Origin: Trachythela sp. YZ-2020
Taxonomy: Eukaryota > Cnidaria > Anthozoa > Malacalcyonacea > Clavulariidae
NCBI GenBank assembly: GCA_016169945.1
Contig: JADLSH010000133.1
Location: forward strand, 124,001-188,000
Length of the DNA: 64,000 bases
Direction: 5' to 3'
The notes beneath the pieces were generated by a model that worked only from the letters and a program-made list of their open reading frames with translations, had not been told where the DNA came from and did not search any database. This document shows, piece by piece, positions 9,448 to 20,099 of the stretch. Position numbers and translations under genes: made by a program. Every line of letters starts with the position of its first letter. Position 1 is the stretch's first letter.

Positions 9448-10470
9448 TCAGTTGGTGGGTTTATTACAGCGAAAAATTTTAAAAAGAATACGTCCATAAG
9501 CTTTTCTGTATTTGACATGTCTCATTCCGTAGATAAAGGCATTCACGATCGAGTTTATTCCATAAAATTCGTAGTGAAAAACAATGTACCAAAACTGGTA
9601 GCACGACCAATTACAAGAATGCTGTAACGTTAGCCCAACAACGGTTGGAGTAAAGACACAGAAAGCCAACACTGCGACAACAATAGAAAACGTCTTTGCT
9701 GCTTTTACAGCGTGGAAAAATCGATGGATACTCTTTATTCTGTTGGTTGACTGTTCGTTAGAGTTGTTAACGCCAGCTACTTTAGTTTCAGCCAACATTC
9801 GTTTTCGCTGTGTCCGTGCAGCATTGAAAATACGGAAATTGAGAATAAATATTGGAATAAGTGGAATATACGCAGCAAAAATTCTTATAGAGAAAGCAAT
9901 ACTTTTAGATATTTTGCACGAGCTTCTAAATCCGGAGTTAATTTTCCAAAAATGGACTTGCAATACAAGGAGAGGACAGCAGGCAGTTAACCAGATTCCC
10001 GAAATAGCTAGAAAAACTCGTCGGCGTGTTACAATCAGAGGATACTTCAGAGGTTTTACAATATATAAATAACGATCGACAGTAATTGCGAGAAGTGTAG
10101 CTACTGACGCGAACAACAATGACCAGATGGTAGAACGACTTAACTTGCAAAACAAATACTGATCACTGTCAATGTTCAATATAGTCTGTATATACTCAAT
10201 GAACCATATTGGATATGTCAAACAGACGAGAAAGTCTGCCAGTGCCAAGTTTGCTACCAAGTAAGATGCTGCTGTCTTTTCTTTGCTCAAGAACATTGTA
10301 TGAATTAAGACTGTGGCATTTCCCAAGAGTCCAATAATCATTGCGATGAATTTAAATACAACCGAACACAGAAGAAGATTTCTCGGGACCGTTTCCATGG
10401 TTTTCTTTTTGGGAAATGTAAGAAGAGATGGCACTCGATGTCTGTTGAGAACGACGAAAATTATAAACAC
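9448..10470 (-). CDS. Class A (rhodopsin-like) G-protein-coupled receptor
   Basis: An uninterrupted 340-residue frame with seven hydrophobic segments and the class A landmarks in order: GLLGNATV (TM1 Asn), NLALADFLV (TM2 Asp), a Cys before TM3 (YLFCKL), VDRYLYI (DRY), a TM4 Trp (SGIWL), an extracellular Cys (SSCKIS) suited to the TM3 disulphide, IPLIPIF (TM5 Pro), CVFTPTVVG in TM6 (Pro kept, toggle Trp absent), and NSIVNAFIYG at TM7, where NPxxY is NAxxY. It would be a plasma-membrane receptor; the ligand cannot be told, though the shape resembles cnidarian peptide/amine-type orphans. The first Met gives a 24-residue basic lead; the internal METVPRNL may be the true start. Single exon, no stops, so probably functional. 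A Harbinger element abuts the 3' side. Confidence 0.88.
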   Translation of the reverse strand: MFIIFVVLNRHRVPSLLTFPKKKTMETVPRNLLLCSVVFKFIAMIIGLLGNATVLIHTMFLSKEKTAASYLVANLALADFLVCLTYPIWFIEYIQTILNIDSDQYLFCKLSRSTIWSLLFASVATLLAITVDRYLYIVKPLKYPLIVTRRRVFLAISGIWLTACCPLLVLQVHFWKINSGFRSSCKISKSIAFSIRIFAAYIPLIPIFILNFRIFNAARTQRKRMLAETKVAGVNNSNEQSTNRIKSIHRFFHAVKAAKTFSIVVAVLAFCVFTPTVVGLTLQHSCNWSCYQFWYIVFHYEFYGINSIVNAFIYGMRHVKYRKAYGRILFKIFRCNKPTN

Positions 10471-10610
10471 CTCAGAGAAGAAATATTTTATGGAAAGTTT
10501 GTATGACGTTTTGCATTATCTGTATTTGAAAGTAATTTAGATGATAATATTTTCGTTAATTGTCATGGACACAGATGGCTAGCTTTGGGTCATTGCTTAA
10601 ACCCTGATGA

Positions 10611-10678
10611 AACGAGAACGCAAGTCATCGCAAGTTTCACTTGCGGCAACTTCCGACGACTTGCGATGCATTCTCGTC
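10611..10678. repeat. Foldback remnant
   Basis: CGAGAACGCAAGTCATCGCAAG is mirrored by CTTGCGATGCATTCTCG as an imperfect inverted repeat within 68 bp. It is probably the joined ends of a small MITE. The surrounding 10475-11030 shows no gene. Confidence 0.5.
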
Positions 10679-11039
10679 CCAAAGAGCCATTTTCACTCGG
10701 TTCCTCGTTGAAAATTAGGCTCTGGAATAGACGGCCAAAAAGAGATATCTGATTCGCTAATAGTAATTAACGCTGTAATATATACGATGGCTGATCATAC
10801 TAAAAAACAACAAAAGTACATCTGGGCGCTATCAATACACTCTATACCTTTAAACAGAAACACTTTATAATTTTAATAAGCTACGTCGACTCTTTCGCTT
10901 CTCACATGAAATCAACATTTTAAAATAACAAAACTGTTAGTGAATAACAACAGTGTAATCATTACCATATAAGGTCACGATGGAACTGAATTTAGCAGTC
11001 GAACTAAATTTTGTTATTTTGTTTGTTGTAAGACGACGA

Positions 11040-11850
11040 TGCTAGGACATGGAAACCCGGGAGACCTAGGGAGTGGACAAGGAGAAGGAAAGAACTAGGA
11101 TATTTTAATAATATCGTCAGGGTGTTGCGTTTAGAGAATGCTGGTGGATACAAATAAATTATGCGAATGAGTTATGAACAGTTCCTAGATATTCTTACTC
11201 AAAGTGAACCCTTGATAGCGGACACGGCAAGACCATATCTCCAGCCGAAAGTCTGACAGTTACGATAAAGTTTCTTGCCACAGGAGAATCTTTATCGCCA
11301 CTTCATTTTCAATTTCGTATGGCAAGTCAACAATTTCGTTAATTATTCATGAAGTATGCAAAGCAATACATGAAAAACTAGGAATTAAGTATCTTTCTAC
11401 AGCAATAGACGAAAGGCAGTGGAAAGAGATTGCGTGTGAATTCGACACCCGTTGATAGTTCCCATGCAACTGTTTTGGTGCGATTGACGGAAAGCACTTG
11501 GTCATGCAACCACCGATTTGGTTATGGTTCTCACCACTTCAATTACAAACACACGCACTCTGTTGTCCTTATGGCCATTGCATGACAAGAAAACCGATGC
11601 CTTTATGCAGATGTTGGAACTAATGGACGAATTTCAGATGGTGTGTGGAACCAGTGTGCATTTTTTGAGCGTATGGAAGAAGACACATTGGGCATTCCAA
11701 AACCAAACGCTTTCGCTCGCGGATTTAGGTAGGCGCCTCGTGCCGATGGGTACTATTTCTGCTCGGTATTTACCCTTGGACACAGAGTAAAGACTATACA
11801 GAGAGACCACTTCCGTCGGAAGCATTCAAGTTTTTGGGTTCGCGCATATC
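11040..11850 (+). pseudogene. PIF/Harbinger transposase relic
   Basis: Scattered across frames are recognisable parts in the right order: TWKPGRPREWTRRRKELGYF, MRMSYEQFLDILTQSEPL (N-terminal helical part), LTVTIKFLATGESL, GAIDGKHLVMQPP (first catalytic Asp), NYKHTHSVVLMA, and DVGTNGRISDGVWNQCAFFE (second Asp region), then LGIPKPNAF. At least two stops and several frameshifts occur. Harbinger elements encode this nuclease plus a Myb-like partner; no partner is seen nearby. The fragment shared with 7290-7560 suggests that the latter is a deletion product of the same family. Confidence 0.8.
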
Positions 11851-12599
11851 GCCTCGCGCATGTTTGGCCGCCATTTCTCATAAACAATAGGGCATAGATA
11901 AGGAGTAACAGTGAAAATGGGCAAATATCGCTTAGTTATGACCTCAAATTTAAAATTTATGGTTGATATGGGAAAATATGAGGTAATTGATCGTTTTTAC
12001 CTTCGTTGTGGCATTATATAAACATTTTTAAAGCCGAATTTTTATATTCTATTGTGTTTCTATAAATTAGCTAAGTGAAGGCCTGTTCTGGCGTACGCGT
12101 GATGTTGCCTAAATAATTTTACTTCTGTTCTTCAGTTTGAGTTAAATGTAAACGAGAGCTTAATATAATGTATTTCTTTCTATTCTCGTTTTTAGCAGTT
12201 TATTCTTGACAGAATATAACCGAATAAAGCACCATGTTTATGGCAATAGTATTGCTTTATATTTAAAATCGTCCTGTCCAGTTCAAAATCCAACGATGAT
12301 TTTGTTAAAAAGTGGACAACCTCAACAGTGTCTTGATATTAAATAAATTAGTCTCTTGGCTTTACTCCCGTTACTTGTTTTGTTCAATCAATTTGTTTTT
12401 GATATTCTAAAACTACTAAAAATTACTGTAGACTACAGGTGGGTAACCTTAATGTACTTTCTGCTTTTTTTGTTCTTGCAGAATGAGAACTTTCGGTTGG
12501 CACACTTAATGCTGTAGTAGATTCTCATTCGTAAGAATAACTTCTGCAAATACTGGGGAGGAAAGGATGGACAATGATTAAATGAGACTGGAACACTTT

Positions 12600-13165
12600 G
12601 TAGCTTGGTTAGGAATCTTTCACAAACAGGTCTTCCAGCTGTATTATGTACTGAAGGTATGGTGCTGTAGGTGCAAAAAGTCCTCCAAAACTTTTCTCAA
12701 ATTCGTATGCTTTGAAGAAACAGAGTAAGTTTCTGTTGTCACCAAGGTCATCTGTGACCACAGCTGCTCTGCATGTTGAACATTCGTGACATTCGAAACA
12801 TTTCTGGAGTAAGGACCCAGCAACACAGGCAATTGGATTGTCCTTCAGTAGGTCTCGCTAACCTCGTTCTTACGATAATCCTCGTTTCCAATGTTCAAGC
12901 TTGGTGCTGTGTTTGGTGGGGCATAGCAGGAACATTCTTCTTCTTCGATTTAGCTTCAGCAAATTGCGCCCGGAGGTTGTCAAATCATCAACACAATTTG
13001 CTGTTGATGAATTCAAGAATGAGCTGAAAAACAGCTTCCTGAAAGCACGCGTGAACTGGATTGAGGTTGGATTATTACTGTTACCACCTTGCTGACGAAT
13101 GGAACCGAAGAAGTTTTCTATCGGATCGGTGTTTAACCTTCTGGTGAGAAGAAATTTCCATTTTA
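12600..13165 (-). pseudogene. P-element/THAP9-like transposase C-terminal relic
   Basis: On the minus strand, starting near 13150, the sequence reads LLTRRLNTDPIENFFGSIRQ, then QQGGNSNNPTSIQFTRAFRK and LFFSSFLNS. This is the well-conserved C-terminal block of P/THAP9-type transposases (the DPIENFFG...R..GG motif). Towards 12600 a decayed Cys-containing tail follows (CFECHECSTC). Frames shift at least twice and stops are present. No inverted ends could be assigned. 11850-12590 and 13170-14500 contain no other gene I can support. Confidence 0.75.
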
Positions 13166-14509
13166 GTAATTTTCGAAGCAGTGAAAGGACTATGTCTTTG
13201 TAAAGTAGCCGTATGACAACGAGATGGTGACTAGTTCTTAGATGGACTATTTTTATAGTTTATTGCCAAAATCAGCCAATCACAAAACCTCTTCATATAG
13301 GTTGGGTTCAACCCTTAAAATTTGTATGTGAAATCTTAACAGTGGCCACTCTGTGTGTATCAATTGCTCAGCTTTCTGGGGCATCTCGCTTTGACGAGTA
13401 ATATAGTTTTCCATTAGCTGGAGTAACTATCTCATTATGGGGTCTCCCCTTAAAAAGCAAAATCATGCAGATGGGATTAGACGAAGTAAAATAGTAATGT
13501 TAAAGTTCTATAAAATTATTAAAAGCTGCAGATATCGGACTTGCTCTCTTCTAGCTTCTAATTGTGCAAATAATAAGTTCACACAAGTCAGAATAGTTCT
13601 TTGTTGTCATCTGAAGACATGCCAACAGCAGCTAGGTTGCTGGTAGGCCAAATATGCACCAGTATCTAGCTTCATGAACAAAGAAGCCTGCACGTGTTGA
13701 TCCTGTGAATTTCAAAAGGAATTTTTAGTAAATACCGTTTATAATGTTAATAGTTACAGGACATATATTAGGCATGTCTTTAATAGGGCAGACAGTGTCC
13801 GCCAGACACTATATCAGTCAATCACACATCAAGACTTTGAAGGCCATAATCCAAGCAAAAATCTCGATTTCACAAATACAAAAGCAGTTTTAATGGCTGC
13901 AATACATGAAAGTAATACCTACATATTTTTACGACAAACCTCAATGGGACAAACTAACAAAAGTAACCCAATTATTTATAATTGCAAATATTTTAGACTA
14001 TTAAGCAAGAAAGCTTAAACAAAGAAAATTTTAGATTATGTCCCAGAAATGTCCATAAATTAACCATTCCTGGGCAAAGCTTTATTGTTCTGGACATAAA
14101 ATTCGATTACACAAAACAATGTACAATCTTGGCGAAGGGACAACCTCAGATCGCTACACTCCTCGCTCCTTCAACCGCCTCGTATAAGCCAAGAATATTA
14201 ATCTAAGTATACTCTAACTAGAACAAATATTTTCACTAACCTTTTGTCTGTAAGCAGTAGTCGTAGAATTAAAATAGAGCGGTTCGTTCAAAAGTTAGAG
14301 CGATTTTAGTAGAAACTCGAGTTCCTCCATATTGTTTACTACAAAACTCCAGCTCATCGACTGGCCAGCAAAATGGCGAACCTTGCACATGCGCACTAAA
14401 TATCGGAGACAAGCTGCATCCCTGAGTGGTCCCTCTATATATTCCTTACTCTATGCCTTGGGTAAGCGAAGCATATCAGCGTCCATCAATTATCGCGGGC
14501 GCGTAGCTT

Positions 14510-14660
14510 TGTCTCATGGACAGTGTTCATGGGTGACGTACCACTAATCTTAAAAGAATAGTAAGTAAAGAAATATGATGACTGATGGAAAATCGTGAAA
14601 CTTATGGTACGGGGAGGTATACGTTTGTTTTAATTTGATGATGTATTAAAAAATAGGTAC
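14510..14660 (+). repeat. Second copy of the Harbinger-associated 3' segment
   Basis: Closely matches 7395-7556 (shared GATGACTGATGGGAAATCGT-like core and a GTATACGTTTGTTTTAATTT end). The right boundary is TTAAAAAAT in both copies. A hairpin GGTACGCAAAGCGTAC follows at about 14657, and a similar motif occurs near 57750 in inverse orientation. Confidence 0.65.
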
Positions 14661-15458
14661 GCAAAGCGTACATGTATCTGCTTATGCGTATTTGCATATA
14701 TGTCAATACATGAGGTCAATGTCACTCAACGAGTGATGTTGCTTTTAAAAACTGTGCATAAATGGACGAGGAACATAGCCCATGGGCGCAATTTTTAAAA
14801 CAATTGTGAAACCTTAAGATTTTAGTCTTTTATATTTGAGAATAAAGGTTATGTTAGCAGCACTATTTACACACCACATATAAATATTACATGCCATCAA
14901 CTCATTTAATCCCCCTAGTCTCACAGTTTGGGAAAGACATGCCAAACTGTGCTTATATCTTTATACCAATCAAATAACAAAAGTAAACATATAAGGTGAT
15001 GTCGACCATTGAAAAGACAAACAATGACCATGAACTATTGTCGATTTGACCCATACAGTGTTGAGAATAAATATGGCATTATTTTAACACTTTTACGAGT
15101 GAACTTTGTCGAAATAGAAGCTCGAATAATGCAGGATATTCGTACAATATTTAAAAAGGCACACCATATATAAATGCTTAACGAGCGTGCTCTCACAGCG
15201 CGTCCTTTCAAAAATCTTGTTGAATTAAAGCTTTATACATCCAAGTCTTCCGCAAATTTTAACGAAAATAGGAAGAAATATTCCAATATTTGAAGATTCA
15301 AACAATAACTTGAAAAGTAAGTGTTAAACTATGTAAATATTTTTAGATTTTGCGTGTAAACATAGGGTATATAATCGATTGTGCGGTGCCAGTGTGGGTA
15401 GAGTATAGCAAATACGGCGGTTGACTGTTGTGTAAAACTATCTGAAAAATACAATGAG

Positions 15459-15498
15459 AACTTCGACGTTTCGAGTGAAGGCCCTTCGTCTGGAAGTT
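15459..15498 (-). ncRNA. Hammerhead-ribozyme-like motif, PLE copy 1, one end
   Basis: On the minus strand: AACTTC, then CAGACGA, GGGC-loop-ACTC, GAAAC, GTC, and GAAGTT. The outer arms AACTTC/GAAGTT pair as stem I. The core differs from the CTGANGA consensus at the fourth position (T to A), and stem II has one mismatch, so cleavage is doubtful. Confidence 0.55.
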
Positions 15499-15754
15499 AG
15501 TATGGGTCGGGGGAAAAAAAAAAAATTTATTGACGAATATAAAAGCGATCGCGCGATAAAAAAATAAAATAAATGAATTTAATCAAAACAGACTAACAGA
15601 CTAAAAAAACAAAATATGGACAACAAAATAATTAATATATAGAAGCAGCGAACAAAGGTAACAAAGCAAAGAAAGCAAGAAACAAAGGAAAAAAAATAAG
15701 AAATAAAGGTGAGATGTAGAGTATCTGCTGAAGGCAGACATAAACAGATAGGAG

Positions 15755-17420
15755 TTAAATGTAAGAGGCGCTCATTAATGCCGAGAGAATGGTATGAATG
15801 GTGCCAGGAAATGAAATGAGACGCATTTCTTGGCTTTGCGGCTTATACCACAAATGGGACACCAGGGGGACACAGCTTTCGAATTTCATATCTGAAACAC
15901 TGTGATTGCCAGTGTTGAAATGTCTGGCAACAGGTTGTTTAGCATCATTGTTTACGACAGCACGACGATGCTCACCAAACCTTATCCTTAAATATCTACC
16001 AGTTTCACCAATATAGAGCATCCCACATTTACTGCAAGAAATACAGTAGATGAGATGACAGGAGGTGCACGTGAAATGGTGCTTAATGGTGTACTTAGAT
16101 TTTGGTGATATACTTACAGGTTTTACACAGCTTCACACCACAAGGAAACGTGCCATTAGGTGACAACGAGTCCTGTGGTAGAGAGCTGTGTACTAGGGTT
16201 TCACGGATATTTTTACTATGTCGAAACGAGACTAAGGGATTATTGGTGAAACTGGAAGATGTTTCAGGGTCGTTTTTCAAGATATGAAAATTCTTCCTAA
16301 TGACATCCCTTACTTTGAAATTGAAGGGATGGTAACCGAGAACTAGGGGTATTTTGTTGTTGGGAACACATGGTCTCTAAGGGTTTTGGATCGGGGAATA
16401 TTGGAGGCCTTCGAAAAGGCAGTATCTAAGAGGGGGGTTGGATAACCGCGTTGGACAAAAAAGTTTCTCATTTCCTGACTTTTGGTATGGAAGTCCTCAT
16501 CTTCACTGCAAGTGCGGCGAAGGCGAAGGAACTGAGAGAAGGGAATGGACCTTTTAGTGTGGTTGGGGTGGGAAGAAGTAAAGAGAAGATAGCTATGGGA
16601 GTCAGTCGGCTTGTAGAACACAGAAGTAGCAAGTTTATTGCCATTGATAGATACAAGTATATCTAAGAACGATACACTGGTCTCACTGATCTCCCACGTA
16701 AACTGGAGTGCTGGGTGGAAGTTATTAACAAAGTTAATAAACTTGTCCAACTCTCCACGAGAACAGGATGCTGTGCCGAGACAGTCATCAATGTACCTAC
16801 GAAGGTAATCAGGTATGGGATCAGTGTATTGCTCGAAGATCTGCTTTTCCACAAAACCAACGAATAAATTGGTATAGTTGGGACCTATTTTGGTTCCCAT
16901 GGCTACACCACTTATTTGTTGGTAATGCTCACCATCAAATAAAAAATTGTTGCGGGTGAGCACTAATTATGCCAAACGGATCAAGACAGTGGTAGTCGGT
17001 TCCTGGTTGGGGCGCTTATCTAAGAAGAATTTGAGTGCTCTCAAACCATCATGATGGGGAATGACAGTGTACAAGGATTTGACATCCATGGTGAAAATGA
17101 ATTTATGAGTGTTATGAAATTGAATGTTATGAAAGATTTGGGGAGCATGCATGTTTGGTCTCCTTGATATAGGATGGTAAGTCCTTAACCAAGGGCGCCA
17201 TGACGCGATCGAGGTAGCTAAAAATAAGCTCGGTGGGACAACCGCAAGCAGAGACAATGGGTCTACCTGGGTTGTCGGGTTTGTGGATTTTGGGTAAGAA
17301 GTACATGACGGGTGTGCGAGGTGTGGTAGTTATGAGATGCTTGGCAGTTTCAGGAAGATCACCATGGGCGATATAATTCTTGATGGTGGTGGAAATGGTA
17401 GTTTGATTGGTAGAAGTCAA
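15755..17420 (-). pseudogene. Penelope-type reverse transcriptase plus GIY-YIG endonuclease, inactivated
   Basis: Reading from 17420 downward: [20 protein letters not shown] and [20 protein letters not shown] (RT fingers), TMDVKSLYTVIPHHDGLRAL (RT motif A with Asp), ISGVAMGTKIGPNYTNLFVG (motif B), YLRRYIDDCLG (catalytic YxDD), FTWEISETSVSFLDILV, then a Cys-rich linker (CKTCKYITK) and MLYIGETGRYLRIRFGEHRR (GIY-YIG motif). A frameshift occurs near 17150, an in-frame TAA at 16964-16966 (where copy 2 has Glu), and further shifts near 16340 and 16090. The N-terminal third is missing. The family reverse-transcribes its own RNA at nicked chromosomal ends; this copy is dead. Confidence 0.87.
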
Positions 17421-17647
17421 GTCATTGTCAATTTAGCAAAATTACTTCTACTTTACGCTACTTATATGCTAATATATACAAAATTACGCTGCCGCCTACT
17501 TATATGCTAATATATTTTGTGATGTGATGTCCATATTTTGTTTATAGTCTGTTTTTATTAAATCCATCTGATTGGTTTATTTTTTGTCACGTGATCGCTT
17601 TTGTATTCACTATAAAAGCACATGTTTTCCCCCCGACCCATTCTACT

Positions 17648-17687
17648 AACTTCCAGACGAAGGGCCTTCGCTCGAAACGTCGAAGTT
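17648..17687 (+). ncRNA. Hammerhead-ribozyme-like motif, PLE copy 1, other end
   Basis: AACTTC, CAGACGA, stem II GGGC/GCTC around CTTC, GAAAC, GTC, GAAGTT. Same T-to-A core change as the other copies, but stem II is intact. Penelope-like elements are known to carry minimal hammerheads with a very short helix III, as here. Confidence 0.6.
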
Positions 17688-17744
17688 CTCATTCTATTTT
17701 TCAGGTAGTTTTACACAACAGTCAACCGCCGTATATAATCGATT

Positions 17745-18390
17745 GTTTTCACGTATAATTTTAGCCGTCCCTGGTCGCATATTTTGGCTTCAAGAATATG
17801 TTATTAATAGACATTAAGAACTTTCTATATGCCTTTGTATTTACAGATTATCATCTCAAGCGATAAATACTGAAATAATATGTGGTCGAAGCGAGTCGAA
17901 CTGTCTAAAACAATACAAACTACACTTGTCTGCTGCAAGGTATGAAAATTATATTGTTGATGATCATGAATTGATACTTTTAAAAGTATATGAAATATTG
18001 ACTCATTTAGCTTTGATGTTAATACAATCACAAAAGAAAAATCTTCAGCTTTCTATGAGAGGAGAACAATCCTTTGTAATAATAATTATAGTATATTGTG
18101 CTATCATAATATCATTTCTGTCGAGAATCTGGTATGTTTATGTTGGGGATGGTTAGAGGGTGTGGAACCGTAGCCAGCACAGCTACCGGAGCTAGCCTGG
18201 CTCGCTTTCCCAAGAGGAATTTATTCATAAGACTTTTCAGGTCTTTCAGGAATACACGTACCAGTTTTTAGCACAATATATAATATCGGATGAAATATAT
18301 TTGGTAGTTGCACACAAATAAAATGACATCCCTACCAGATTTCTGCATGCTTATTGCATGGACTACCTACAAGGGCCAAGCACAGGTGAA
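17745..18390. other. Gene-free stretch
   Basis: AT-rich sequence; short frames on both strands (17825-18156) show no motif. A CCAGCACAGCTACCGGAGCTAG hairpin-like segment lies near 18170. Confidence 0.4.
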
Positions 18391-18394
18391 TTTG

Positions 18395-18480
18395 GTGAAT
18401 GAATGAATGAAACTTTTATTCAAATAGGGTAATCCAATCAGTTTTAAAAACCTGTTATCAATAGGAGCCCTATAAAGTGC
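18395..18480 (-). repeat. Probable retroelement 3' tail (minus strand)
   Basis: GAATGAATGAATGAAAC followed by TTTTATTCAAAT reads on the minus strand as a 3' end with an AATAAA-like signal and (CATT)n tail, as in LINE/SINE ends. The body to the right is not recognised. Confidence 0.35.
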
Positions 18481-18734
18481 AGGTGCTGTTTCTATTTGTG
18501 TCGTACCAAACCTGAATTCACATTTTCATGAGCAGTGACAATATTTCGCAGTTATAGCCCATAGAAATGATAAGTCACTTACAGCATTATATTCATTTAA
18601 ATACAGCATTAATACTTTGCCCAGATCCTGGCAGGACATTCCATATGCTGGGAAGCTTAGTTCCCAAATAGACAAAAATGAAAATTATTAGGAAATAGTA
18701 GCAAATGCCTGAGTAGTAGGAGAGTGAGACTTCT

Positions 18735-18775
18735 ACGACGGGCGGTGCGGGCGGTGCATTTAGCACCGCCCATGA
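18735..18775. repeat. GC-rich hairpin
   Basis: GGGCGGTGC and GCACCGCCC pair around a short TTTA loop. It is followed by a TGACGTCA element (CRE-like palindrome, 18773-18780). 18780-19700 beyond it shows only short anonymous frames. Confidence 0.5.
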
Positions 18776-19706
18776 CGTCATCATTTCTTAAGTATTTTAA
18801 TTTATTCAGACATTTTAATATATTTGAGCTTTTGCCGGTTGTTGCTACAGTAATTTTCAGTTTATTTTCAGGCTATTTCGCCAAACACAGTTCCGGTTTC
18901 GACATATTCTCGTATCTAATATCACCTTATACGAAACGGCTTAGACAACTAGTATAGCGGCGCTTAACCTAGTAAAATATAACTGCCTTATGCGAAGTAA
19001 TAATAAGCAGAAATGTAGCTTTCTAAAACGAGAAGATCTTAAAGTTTAATCGGCATTGCTAAGGTTTTATAGAGAAATACAAATATATGTTTGCCAAGCG
19101 AATGTAGCTAACAAAGTTTCAAGCGTTTTAGATGTGGCAGAGGATGAAAAGCAGTGGTTTTTAAGCGAGATTTACGAGCATATACAAACATTGTATGTAA
19201 ACATAATTCTATGCGTAGGTTTCGTAAATCATTTGTAAATCGTTGACGGTGACTTGAATAAATTGAGAATATATAATTATAGGACGGGAAAATATTGTAC
19301 AATGTACACACAGCACACACAGAATTCATTTTTAAAACACATCTATTGATTAAAATTTCTTTTACAGCGTTAGTAAGGTCTGCTCCTAAGAGCATATCGT
19401 TTAGGTGTCTTTTGTATCTTTAAAGAGTTCTCATATTTTTTGTCTGTCTTCGGGCGATAATCTTGAAATTGTAAATCTTAAGGTCTCCAATCTGAAAAGT
19501 CTACCCAATTAAATATATTTTTAACTAAGTCTGCTCTGGGTCTACCTCTAAGAGCGTATTATTCCTAAACTCCATCATTCCCTTGGGTGTATATATTGTC
19601 CGAGTCGACCTCGTAGCTTTTTCACCTTTTAAACAAAACTTTACATTTCTTTAACCCATACCGAGCAAGCATATCTCGGATATACTTGTTAACTAATCCA
19701 ATTTCT

Positions 19707-20090
19707 ATGACTTATGACTTATGACTTATGACTTATGACTTATGACTTATGACTTATGACTTATGACTTATGACTAATGACTTATGACTTATGACTTATG
19801 ACTTATGACTTATGACTTATGACTTATGACTAATGACTAATGACTAATGACTAATGACTAATGACTAATGACTAATGACTAATGACTTATGACTTATGAC
19901 TTATGACTTATGACTTATGACTTATGACTTATGACTTATGACTTATGACTTATGACTTATGACTTATGACTTATGACTTATGACTTATGACTTATGACTT
20001 ATGACTTATGACTTATGACTAATGACTAATGACTAATGACTAATGACTAATGACTAATGACTAATCACTAATGACTAATGACTAATGACT
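19707..20090 (+). repeat. Heptanucleotide array of TGACTTA / TGACTAA in homogeneous blocks
   Basis: About 54 units of 7 bp: roughly 9 TGACTTA, 1 TGACTAA, 7 TGACTTA, 8 TGACTAA, 19 TGACTTA, then about 10 TGACTAA with one TCACTAA variant. Variants come in runs, not mixed at random. The flank begins AACTAATCCAATTTCTATGA and ends TGACTATAGAC. Confidence 0.95.
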
Positions 20091-20099
20091 ATAGACAAC

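Larger units (their letters stand above)
15365..17745 (-). mobile_element. Penelope-like element, copy 1, with inverted terminal repeats
   Basis: The ends are inverted copies of one another: 15413-15530 is the reverse complement of about 17625-17735 (shared ACGGCGGTTGACTGTTGTGT and the ribozyme-like block). Between them, on the minus strand, is a reverse transcriptase followed by a GIY-YIG endonuclease, the domain order of Penelope-like elements. Coding is broken. The sequence outside the left end (about 15375-15413) is shared with the right flank of copy 2 (39865-39900), so the terminal repeat extends further there. Confidence 0.88.

Noticed and set aside
9367..10072. Plus-strand frames (9367-9627, 9743-10072) opposite the GPCR
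   Set aside because: They are shadows of the receptor gene; the minus frame carries all family motifs.
19707..20090. CRISPR-like or telomeric array
   Set aside because: The 7 bp units are contiguous with no spacers, and TGACTTA/TGACTAA is not a known telomere repeat; it is a simple tandem array.
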